This document shows, piece after piece, positions 10,346 through 18,666 of a DNA stretch of 37,942 nt (positions are counted from its first letter, which is position 1; each line of letters opens with the position of its first letter). The notes under the pieces are model-generated. The model was not told the DNA's origin. It saw nothing but the letters and a program-made list of their open reading frames with translations, and ran no database searches. Source of the stretch: Chondrus crispus (taxonomy: Eukaryota > Rhodophyta > Florideophyceae > Gigartinales > Gigartinaceae); assembly GCF_000350225.1 (NCBI RefSeq), contig NW_005178489.1:6577-44518 (forward strand), in the 5' to 3' direction. Both the position numbers and the translations under genes were made by a program.

Positions 10346-10505
10346 CAAAGACAATCACTTAGATGTGTAGGAAATGGAAAGAAACTCAAAACTTACTTTG
10401 CATGAGAGAACGAAGAAAAACCAAATAGGAAAGTGCAACCGTGTACAAATATAACACGTGTCCACGTTGACGACCAAACATCCTGAGAATGCTCTTGCAA
10501 GCATT
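10346..10505 (-). other. patchwork junction: family-A leader inside LTR B
   Basis: 10346-10431 matches family-A leader (16964-17037 and its neighbours, including the ATG and GTAAGT donor of the zinc-finger gene). 10432-10505 returns to LTR B (4342-4416). From 10506 the sequence is family-A leader again (17121 onward). About 84 bp of A leader is thus replaced by 74 bp of LTR B. The edges show 2-3 bp of shared sequence (CA, AAT). Confidence 0.8.
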
Positions 10506-10762
10506 GAACAAAAGCCAAACCAAGAACGAAGACAACGAAGACAGCGGGGGCGATGACCAAAACCAATTCACACAAGAGAGCAAGAACGACAGCAGCAGCG
10601 AAAACCAAAACCAAGAACGACGGCAAGAACGAGAGCGACAACGACAGCGAGAAGACCAGCGGAAAGAACGACGAGAAACGGCAGCGAAAACGACAGCGAC
10701 AACGACGGCAGAAGCAACGGAACGAGAACGACAGACTCATGCAGTGAAACGACAGCGAGGGA
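10506..10762 (-). other. remnant of family-A leader at left end of array
   Basis: Downstream (minus strand) of the leftmost array LTR lie a PBS and this 257-bp piece of A/G-rich (plus strand) leader, closely similar to 17121-17377. The rest of that unit, including the zinc-finger exon 2 and pol, is gone. Confidence 0.8.
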
Positions 10763-10776
10763 CTGGGCCCATAACC
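10763..10776 (-). other. primer-binding site, left-end A remnant
   Basis: GGTTATGGGCCCAG on the minus strand, directly after the LTR end ...CATTA. The presence of PBS and leader beyond this LTR shows that the array once continued further left. Confidence 0.88.
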
Positions 10777-12040
10777 TAATGGTAGGTTCGGAGGGGCAAG
10801 GGAAAGAAGGAAGGCAGGTTGATGTGTGTGAGTGAAGGATTTGGTACCGAGGTTTACTTTGAAGCCGTTTTCCTGCAATACTTATACACTTGGAGTGCTA
10901 CACTATCGCTCTACTCCGACTCCCAGTAAACCATACTCTACTATGCGCGACCAAGCGCGGTCCTCTTGTGGCCCGACCATACTGTTCGATTTCCACCTTA
11001 CGAATCGATTCGTAACTATTAGCTCACAACTATTTCTACACATTCCAAATGACTGTAAACCATGGCCCTATGCATGCAACTGTTTCACACCTTACTAATC
11101 TGCATCCAGTCATGCCAGACTTCATTGTTGTGCAACGAACAACTTGGCACTTGTCTATTTCCAACAACGCAAACGTCTTTCATATCACAATCGCCATACG
11201 TATCCTTGTTTCTCACCTTACTAATTTCGCCAAGCACTGTCAGATAATTATGGCAAGTTATAACAATGTGCATCCAGACTTTCTACACAACTCACATGAG
11301 AATACATGTAAATCACACGAGTACTGTCATGAACTTGCATCCAACGGCGCACCATGACGAGAGCACAGTGCAACGGCGCGTGCTCACGCAAGACTCGCAT
11401 ACAGCGTGACGCGTACACAGAATAATCGCACAACTGTATTCCTCCCGCGAGAAGCACTTGTTGTACTTTTGATTCACATGTACTGTACTCGGACACGCGC
11501 AGGATCGCAAACAGTCTGACACTGTAAAACTGTAAACCCTCATGTGCATACACCTGGATGCGTGTACATGTGTACGTACACGAATCCACCTGGCGACGTG
11601 TACATGTGTACACGGCATACATGTGTCCCGCCCGGGGGCCCCATGCAATTACCCATTACAACCATGGCAAACCACTTGAAACCCCCAAAACAACGTAATT
11701 ATGGCATATACAGGCCATTTAAAGTACATCACAAGGCCAATGACGCACACGTGGACAACGCTCGACCAATAGATTTGCAGCATTAGACCTGAGGGCCAAT
11801 AGAATTGCAGTATTTCCTGTGTAGTCTATAGTGCTACGGGCCAGGGTTCCACTTGGCAAAACTATGCAAATTTGCATGACCCTCCGAGAGGCCACTTTCG
11901 TCCCCGGAACCCCAAAATCTGGGATTTTACACGTGTCATGTCGTTATATGGGTAAGAGCGCCCGGACCATGCAGTCATGTACACGTGTCACTCGATTTTG
12001 ACCTTTTCAGATAACAGCATGTGGTCGCGCATTTTCAATA
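10777..12040 (-). repeat. LTR A at left of unit A1 (1,264 bp)
   Basis: Starts TATTG after the A1 polypurine tract (12049-12041) and ends CATTA before the PBS at 10776. It serves as 3' LTR of A1 and 5' LTR of the left-end remnant. The 18-bp palindrome is at 10998-11015 and the CCAAT cluster lies about 240-300 bp from its start. Confidence 0.92.
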
Positions 12041-12049
12041 CCTCCCCTC
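12041..12049 (-). other. polypurine tract of A1
   Basis: GAGGGGAGG on the minus strand between the pol stop codon at 12052 and the LTR start at 12040. Confidence 0.85.
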
Positions 12050-12051
12050 GA

Positions 12052-15000
12052 TCACATGCTTTGGGCTGCTTTGCACTCGGAAAGCCCAACCATGCCCACG
12101 AACTTTTCAAACAGCACGCGACCAAGTGGTTTGGTCAGCATATCGGCTGGCATTTCTGTTGTCGGACAATGGTACAATGTGACCAGTTTTCGCTGCACCG
12201 CATCTCGAACAAAATGATACGTAATATCAATGTGCTTGTTCCGACGATTTGTAGATTCGTTCTGAGCAAACGCAATCGTACCAGCGTTGTCACATCCAAC
12301 GCGAATTGTTGGATCCGAATTCGCACCAAGTACATCGGCATGGAAGCGTCGAAGCCACGCAGCCTCTTTGCATGCTTCACTGAGTGCGATGTATTCTGCC
12401 TCACAAGTAGACTTTGCAACTACTGTTTGTTTCCGGGAAGCCCAACTGATAGGCCCATCACAAAGCTTGAACACGTACCCACTCGTTGATTTTCGTGATT
12501 CAAGGCATCCACCCCAATCTGCGTCGCTATACCCATGAAGTTCCGTACCAAGATCATCTTTACCAAACACTATTCCAAGATGCTGGGACCCACGCAAGTA
12601 TCTCAAAACACGTTTCACACCTGTCCAATGCGACTCGTGAGGGTCGGCACAGTGTTGAGATAACTTTCCAATGGCATACGCAATATCGCGGCGGGTCCCG
12701 ACCATTAGGAACATTAGACATCCAATGGCCTGACGATATGGTTCAAAGCATGGGTTGTCATCAGTGCCAGTTTCGGCCACTTGCATTGTGACATGTCGAG
12801 ACTGTTCCATCGGAGTAACGCAAGGATTGCATGCCGACATTTTGAACCGTTTCAGTACTGCTTGGGCATACTTCGACTGCGTGACGGTCAGGACGTGTTT
12901 AGAACGTATACGGTCGATCTCTAGACCAATACAAGTCTTCGCCTCGCCAAGGTCTTTCATATCGAATCGTTTGTTGAGTTCATTTTTCATCCATAATATG
13001 GCCTCCAAGTCACTTCCAGCTAGCAGCAGATCGTCCACGTACAACGCGATAATCATGATGACATTGCCTTGACGTCGAATGTAAAGACATGGGTCGCTGC
13101 GTGTAGTGTTGAAACCAAGTTCAGTGATCAGAAACTCATCGATCTTACTATGCCATTGGCGATGGGCTTGCTTAAGACCATAGATTGCTTTCAAAAGTTT
13201 ACACACCGAATCAGGTTTGACTTTGTCGATGCATCCTTCAGGTTGCTCCATGTAGATTTCTTCGTGAAGGTCACCGTTGAGGAAGGCAGTCACCACGTCC
13301 ATCTGATGCAGCTCAAGGTCAAAGTGCGCAACCAGTGCCAGCAGCAGACGGATAGTTGTGAACTTGATGACAGGGGCGAAAGTTTCAGTGTAATCGATGC
13401 CTTCTACTTGTTGAAAGCCTCGTGCCACAAGACGTCCCTTTGCAGTTTCGACCAATTTTCCGGACTCGTCAGGAAGTTGCTTCACTCCGAAAACCCACCT
13501 GGACGTCAGGACGTTTGATGCTTGAGATCTTGGAACAAGTGTCCATGTTTTGTTTTTGTGTTGTGAAGCAAGTTCTTTGTCGATCCCCTTCTGCCAGAAG
13601 CGAGCTTTTGGAGAACCCATAGCTTGCTTGTACGAGTTTGGGATTTCCGTTATCACATGGGCGTGGCTAAGGAGTCCAGCAGTCACCAAAGCTGCTGCCC
13701 ACCACGCCCCAGGCGTTTTGCGAACGCGAGTGGACCGACGGAGATTAGTTGGCGGATCAATCGTTTCTTCCTCAACTACCTGTTGCTCAACTGTTTCGGT
13801 AGTTTCGTCCTCCCCTGCAGTTGGGGAGGAGTTGGAGGATTCATCAGAGTCTTGTTGTTCATCCGGCGATGATGCTTCTGATGCCACTGCATCATTTTCT
13901 GCAACTTCCTCATCGATGTTCAAGTTGATTGTGTCATCATCAGTTGTAGCCTCCTCGTTTGTATCCATCGGTTCACCAGATTTGCCTCCCGTGGACTCGT
14001 CAAAAGTAACATCTCTGGATACGATCACTTTGTGCAAATCACCATCCCACAACTTGTAAGCTTTCGTATTTTCAGCATACCCTAGAAACATTGCCTCCTT
14101 TGCACGGGCGTCAAGTTTCTGGATGTTGTGTTTTGGTAATGTATACCAACACTTTGAACCGAAAACACGCAAATGACCAACATTTGGCACAGATTTCATC
14201 CATAAGTGGTAGGGGGTCATCTTGGGGGGAATGGCACGTGACGTGACTCGATTTCGAACGTACACTGCATTGGCAAGTGCTTCTGCCCAGAACCCCTTTG
14301 TAACTTTCTTGTGCGCTAGCATGGAGCGCACCAAGTTTACCAAAGTTCTGTTCAGTCGTTCGGCGACGCCATTTTGCTCCGGAGTGTACGCGGTCGTCAT
14401 TTGATGCTGAGTACCATTTGCAATCAGAAAAGACTTAAACTCCGTGGACAGATACTCACCACCTCGATCGGTGCGAAGCACTTTGATTTTGCGATCAGTG
14501 TGAGTCTGAGCAAGTTGTGCAAACATTTTGTATCGTTCAAATGCTTCTGATTTATGGTGTATAGGGTACACTACTGACCAGTTTGAGTGATCATCTATGA
14601 AGGTAATGAAGTACTTGGCACCACCAATGGACTGCACCTCTAAGGGGCCACAAACATCAGAGTGAACTAAGTCTAGACAGAAGTATGCCCGCCTCGAGGA
14701 CCGCTCTTTTGGGATCACAGATCGAGTGGCTTTGCCGTAGACGCACGCAGAACATTTTTCAGAGATGCAATCATTGTCAGTATTGTTGATTTTGTTAGCC
14801 TCATTACCAAGTAGTTTGACTCCACTTACCACATTGTCACGAATCATCGAAGCAATACCTTGAGAATGCACATGTGCAAAGCGCTCATGCCACGTTTGCA
14901 GGGTGGCAGCATGTGCAGATCCGATGTCACTGACGATGTCGAGAACGTAAAGTTCTCCAACCAATGTCGCAGTCGCCACTACAGTTGAGCCTCGTCTGAT

Positions 15001-16170
15001 CATGCATTTTCCATTTTCGAACCCAACTTTTAGTCCAAGTTCAGTCATTCGACTGACAGAGAGCAGAGAGAACGCAAAGTCCGGAACGTGCAATACATCC
15101 GTCAACTTGCACGGTTCGATGCGGCCATTCACATTTAACTTCAAGTGAACGTCACCACGGCCGGCAACCTTTGCACTAGCCTTGGTTCCCATCTGAACAG
15201 AGGCGGAATCAAGTGGCTCATACGTTGCAAACAGAGATCGGTCATATGTAATATGAGCTGTACAAGCTGAATCTACGAGCCACGAAGGGGACATCTCCAT
15301 ATCGTTCGTGTGCGAAGCTTTCGACATCAGACATGTGAAGTCGACGCTGTTTACAACCATGTCGGGATCAGGTTTCTGTGTGACAAATGCAGATTGTTTC
15401 CGCTGAGACATACGCGGTTTATATCCGCTAGGAGGAGCCGGGCGACGCCCATTCAAATCCTTTCCCCAGCAGCGGGTTGCCGTATGGCCTGTATGACCGC
15501 AGTTCGTGCATTTGTAATCGTTTATGTCCCGATTGTTCGGGGCACGATTAACCAGAGCCGATGTCTGTGAGGAGCTAGACTTCATGTTTGCTCGTTGCTC
15601 TTCCTGCAGCAGACGACTCTTCACAAAGTCCAAACTGAATATCTTTTCCTCATTACCGAGAGCATCAAGTGCAACGATGAGAGCCTCGAAACGGGCAGGC
15701 AGACCGTTGAGCACTGCCATGGCCATCTCCTTGTCATCGATGTTTACGCTCATTGACTTGAGGATGGCTGCCAGCTGCTTGACACGATTGATGTATGCAA
15801 GCACCTTTTCACCGGAAAGCATCTTCACAGTGTAGAACTCACGACGTGCAGCTAGTTTGTTCAGCAAAGTGTGCCTCTCAAACACGTTGACAATAGCTTC
15901 CCACATCTCATGAGCAGTATCAACATCACGTACATGCTCAAGATGCTCATCTGATAGGGAGAGACCAATCAGTGCTTTAGCTTTACTGTCACCTCTGATC
16001 CACTTCTTACGCTCTTCCGCGCGTTCCTCACTTGGAACTCTTCCCTCAACGATGTATTGGTCAACATCACGTAGAGCAAGCAGAAGTTGTATTTTCTGCT
16101 TCCACACGTAGAAGTTGGAGTCCGTCAGTTTGTCGATTCTGATGGATCCTCCTCCTCCTTGATCTTCCAT
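12052..16170 (-). CDS. gag-pol: copia gag-pol polyprotein, unit A1
   Basis: A single 1,372-aa frame; the start is taken at the ATG at 16170 (M-E-D-Q), homologous to the family-B start, rather than seven non-ATG codons upstream. Residues 1-200: gag; 221-234: CCHC knuckle; protease at D300 but reading D-S-A instead of D-S-G; pre-integrase zinc-binding region with C473 and C476; integrase triad D505, D568, E604 (D-x35-E); acidic linker 735-800; RT with D958 and Y-V-D-D 1044-1047; RNase H with D1216, D1294 and D1315. A1 keeps the conserved proline P933 (T-F-A-P-V) that the other A copies have changed to R, but has R1161 where the others have P (G-T-R-P-D-I-A). It is intact in frame; activity is uncertain because of these substitutions. 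Gag and pol are not separated by a stop, so the Gag:Pol ratio would need splicing or processing, as in copia. Confidence 0.93.
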   Translation of the reverse strand: MEDQGGGGSIRIDKLTDSNFYVWKQKIQLLLALRDVDQYIVEGRVPSEERAEERKKWIRGDSKAKALIGLSLSDEHLEHVRDVDTAHEMWEAIVNVFERHTLLNKLAARREFYTVKMLSGEKVLAYINRVKQLAAILKSMSVNIDDKEMAMAVLNGLPARFEALIVALDALGNEEKIFSLDFVKSRLLQEEQRANMKSSSSQTSALVNRAPNNRDINDYKCTNCGHTGHTATRCWGKDLNGRRPAPPSGYKPRMSQRKQSAFVTQKPDPDMVVNSVDFTCLMSKASHTNDMEMSPSWLVDSACTAHITYDRSLFATYEPLDSASVQMGTKASAKVAGRGDVHLKLNVNGRIEPCKLTDVLHVPDFAFSLLSVSRMTELGLKVGFENGKCMIRRGSTVVATATLVGELYVLDIVSDIGSAHAATLQTWHERFAHVHSQGIASMIRDNVVSGVKLLGNEANKINNTDNDCISEKCSACVYGKATRSVIPKERSSRRAYFCLDLVHSDVCGPLEVQSIGGAKYFITFIDDHSNWSVVYPIHHKSEAFERYKMFAQLAQTHTDRKIKVLRTDRGGEYLSTEFKSFLIANGTQHQMTTAYTPEQNGVAERLNRTLVNLVRSMLAHKKVTKGFWAEALANAVYVRNRVTSRAIPPKMTPYHLWMKSVPNVGHLRVFGSKCWYTLPKHNIQKLDARAKEAMFLGYAENTKAYKLWDGDLHKVIVSRDVTFDESTGGKSGEPMDTNEEATTDDDTINLNIDEEVAENDAVASEASSPDEQQDSDESSNSSPTAGEDETTETVEQQVVEEETIDPPTNLRRSTRVRKTPGAWWAAALVTAGLLSHAHVITEIPNSYKQAMGSPKARFWQKGIDKELASQHKNKTWTLVPRSQASNVLTSRWVFGVKQLPDESGKLVETAKGRLVARGFQQVEGIDYTETFAPVIKFTTIRLLLALVAHFDLELHQMDVVTAFLNGDLHEEIYMEQPEGCIDKVKPDSVCKLLKAIYGLKQAHRQWHSKIDEFLITELGFNTTRSDPCLYIRRQGNVIMIIALYVDDLLLAGSDLEAILWMKNELNKRFDMKDLGEAKTCIGLEIDRIRSKHVLTVTQSKYAQAVLKRFKMSACNPCVTPMEQSRHVTMQVAETGTDDNPCFEPYRQAIGCLMFLMVGTRRDIAYAIGKLSQHCADPHESHWTGVKRVLRYLRGSQHLGIVFGKDDLGTELHGYSDADWGGCLESRKSTSGYVFKLCDGPISWASRKQTVVAKSTCEAEYIALSEACKEAAWLRRFHADVLGANSDPTIRVGCDNAGTIAFAQNESTNRRNKHIDITYHFVRDAVQRKLVTLYHCPTTEMPADMLTKPLGRVLFEKFVGMVGLSECKAAQSM

Positions 16171-16202
16171 TTTAGTGCAAATAAACTTCAAGTATTCGAA
16201 AA

Positions 16203-16260
16203 TCCGTTCGGGGATCCCAAGCCGTTAACCGATAGTCAACACAATGGCAAGCCCACCCGT
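16203..16260 (-). promoter_or_regulatory. conserved pre-gag block with hairpin, unit A1
   Basis: 57 of 58 bases identical to 8641-8698 in family B although neighbouring leader sequence is unrelated. On the transcript strand it includes GTTGAC-TATCG-GTTAAC (16240-16224), a short stem-loop, and the GGGATCCC palindrome. The identity far exceeds that of the pol genes (roughly two-thirds to three-quarters by eye), implying constraint on RNA or recent exchange. Confidence 0.7.
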
Positions 16261-16342
16261 CTAAGAAATTCGATATGATTACTATGAAGTTGCACTAGGA
16301 GAAATTTGCGAACAGATATGTGAATTTATTTGGATGAAATCC

Positions 16343-17014
16343 CTAACTATTCTGTTCACAAACTACCTTTAAGTGTGCGGCACCGTTCTCGTGGCACTTC
16401 AGGTGCCCGTGAGACTCAAAGACGCGATTGCAAGGGATACAACGCGGAGTCTCCTTAGCGTTGGCAACCTGAATGCGATGAGACCTAGACTGAATGTGGT
16501 CGTAAAAGGCCTTCGCACTATTGCCACTAACGCCGCACACTTTACAATACCGCTTATACCGCGGGCACACCTTACGATTCCTCTTGCGCTCACGCTTAAA
16601 CTGTTTATCCGCGAGAACAGCCGCTTTCCGAGCAGAAAGTCGATGCGTAGTTCTCTTTATTGGTGCGGGAACAGAGCGCGGAATACGAGGAATCCTATAT
16701 GGTGCGCAACTCGAGGACGGACCCGGAAGCGCGAGCCGAGGTGAAGGTTGATCCTCAGGCTCAAGCACCTCAACGGATACGACCTCCGATGTCCGAACCG
16801 TTCGACCGGTGACCAGCTTCCCAGGCGCAGAGCGCACCGGTACTAATTCCAGATCTAACACAACCCCGTAAAAACAGGTATTCACAATAAGGAATATGAA
16901 GATAATCGTCAGTAACAGATTTTGGAATTATTGCTCTTAAGAACCACCAAAACGTGCAAAGACAATCACTTAGATGTGTAGGAAATGGAAAGAAACTCAA
17001 AACTTACTTTGCAT
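16343..17014 (-). CDS. two-zinc-finger accessory protein in leader, spliced, unit A1
   Basis: The open frame (16885-16343) has no ATG: it opens after a TAA and contains no methionine. A predicted intron fixes this. An ATG at 17014 is followed by ATG-CAA-A and GTAAGT (donor from 17007). A TTACTGAC branch-like site and pyrimidine-rich run precede TTAG (16855), and the join restores the frame, giving about 172 aa. Seen: a basic region with K-R-E-R-K-R-N-R-K, then C-K-V-C...H-x5-H and C-I-P-C...H-x5-H, both C-x2-C-x12-H-x5-H. That spacing is known from U1-C/JAZ/matrin-type fingers, which often bind dsRNA. The frame is sense-strand and lies between PBS and gag. It may act in RNA binding, export or defence against silencing; the function is unknown. 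It is absent from family B. Splicing is inferred. Confidence 0.68.
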
Positions 17015-17037
17015 GAGAGAACGAAGAAAAACCAAAT

Positions 17038-17377
17038 GCGAGATTGACGACGACGGCGGTAGCGGGAGCGGAAACGAAGACGAAGACCAAAGACAGAGAC
17101 AGCAGCAAGAACCACAGCAAGAACAAAAGCCAAACCAAGAACGAAGACAACGAAGACAGCGGGGGCGATGACCAAAACCAATTCACACAAGAGAGCAAGA
17201 ACGACAGCAGCAGCGAAAACCAAAACCAAGAACGACGGCAAGAACGAGAGCGACAACGACAGCGAGAAGACCAGCGGAAAGAACGACGAGAAACGGCAGC
17301 GAAAACGACAGCGACAACGACGGCAGAAACAACGGAACGAGAACGACAGACTCATGCAGTGAAACGACAGCGAAGGT
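17038..17377 (-). other. pyrimidine-rich leader tract of family A
   Basis: About 340 bp of low-complexity sequence made of GAACGACAGCGA-like words on the plus strand, so C/T-rich in the element transcript, just downstream of the PBS. Open frames here (for example a hydrophobic one across the PBS) start with non-ATG codons and follow from the base composition. Family B has a similar tract in the same place. Confidence 0.6.
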
Positions 17378-17391
17378 CTGGGCCCATAACC
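17378..17391 (-). other. primer-binding site, unit A1
   Basis: GGTTATGGGCCCAG on the minus strand directly after the LTR end; complementary to the initiator tRNA-Met anticodon arm. Confidence 0.9.
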
Positions 17392-18655
17392 TAATGGTAG
17401 GTTCGGAGGGGCAAGGGAAAGAAGGAAGGCAGGTTGATGTGTGTGAGTGAAGGATTTGGTACCGAGGTTTACTTTGAAGCCGTTTTCCTGCAATACTTAT
17501 ACACTTGGAGTGCTACACTATCGCTCTACTCCGACTCCCAGTAAACCATACTCTACTATGCGCGACCAAGCGCGGTCCTCTTGTGGCCCGACCATACTGT
17601 TCGATTTCCACCTTACGAATCGATTCGTAACTATTAGCTCACAACTATTTCTACACATTCCAAATGACTGTAAACCATGGCCCTATGCATGCAACTGTTT
17701 CACACCTTACTAATCTGCATCCAGTCATGCCAGACTTCATTGTTGTGCAACGAACAACTTGGCACTTGTCTATTTCCAACAACGCAAACGTCTTTCATAT
17801 CACAATCGCCATACGTATCCTTGTTTCTCACCTTACTAATTTCGCCAAGCACTGTCAGATAATTATGGCAAGTTATAACAATGTGCATCCAGACTTTCTA
17901 CACAACTCACATGAGAATACATGTAAATCACACGAGTACTGTCATGAACTTGCATCCAACGGCGCACCATGACGAGAGCACAGTGCAACGGCGCGTGCTC
18001 ACGCAAGACTCGCATACAGCGTGACGCGTACACAGAATAATCGCACAACTGTATTCCTCTCGCGAGAAGTACTTGTTGTACTTTTTGATTCACATGTACT
18101 GTACTCGGACACGCGCAGGATCGCAAACAGTCTGACACTGTAAAACTGTAAACCCTCATGTGCATACACCTGGATGCGTGTACATGTGTACGTACACGAA
18201 TCCACCTGGCGACGTGTACATGTGTACACGGCATACATGTGTCCCGCCCGGGGGCCCCATGCAATTACCCATTACAACCATGGCAAACCACTTGAAACCC
18301 CCAAAACAACGTAATTATGGCATATACAGGCCATTTAAAGTACATCACAAGGCCAATGACGCACACGTGGACAACGCTCGACCAATAGATTTGCAGCATT
18401 AGACCTGAGGGCCAATAGAATTGCAGTATTTCCTGTGTAGTCTATAGTGCTACGGGCCAGGGTTCCACTTGGCAAAACTATGCAAATTTGCATGACCCTC
18501 CGAGAGGCCACTTTCGTCCCCGGAACCCCAAAATCTGGGATTTTACACGTGTCATGTCGTGATATGGGTAAGAGCGCCCGGACGTGCAGTCATGTACACG
18601 TGTCACTCGATTTTGACCTTTTCAGATAACAGCATGTGGTCGCACATTTTCAATA
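17392..18655 (-). repeat. LTR A shared by units A1 and A2
   Basis: 1,264 bp, from TATTG at 18655 to CATTA at 17392. It is 5' LTR of A1 and 3' LTR of A2. Compared with its neighbours it has one extra T near 18085 and one base fewer near 18583. Confidence 0.92.
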
Positions 18656-18664
18656 CCTCCCCTC
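18656..18664 (-). other. polypurine tract of A2
   Basis: GAGGGGAGG on the minus strand between the A2 pol stop (18667) and the LTR start. Confidence 0.85.
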
Positions 18665-18666
18665 GA

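Larger units (their letters stand above)
3796..10505 (-). mobile_element. copia-type retrotransposon of family B
   Basis: Reading on the minus strand: damaged 5' LTR (9812-10345 plus 10432-10505), PBS (9798-9811), leader (8603-9797), gag-pol (8602-4506), polypurine tract (4503-4495) and 3' LTR (4494-3796). Its polyprotein is clearly homologous to family A along its whole length, but the LTRs and most of the leader are unrelated. The left end abuts a family-A LTR at 3795. The right end is not a clean insertion edge but a patchwork with family-A leader, so target-site duplications cannot be checked. Confidence 0.88.

Noticed and set aside
13069..13518. Frames of 80-170 codons antisense to pol
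   Set aside because: They are shadows of the strongly conserved pol frame; they recur wherever pol does and lack domains or starts of their own.
16203..16260. Pre-gag block as a 5S rRNA or tRNA fragment (GGTTA...CTTGG resemblance)
   Set aside because: Only a few short words resemble the 5S internal promoter, and neither a full box order nor a fold of 5S or tRNA is visible.
16966..17493. 175-codon hydrophobic minus-strand frame spanning LTR end, PBS and leader (repeated in A2 and A3)
   Set aside because: It starts at TTG, not ATG, reads through the PBS and owes its L/V/F-rich stretch to the pyrimidine-rich tract. After the predicted splice it would end within a few codons. It is not a credible protein.
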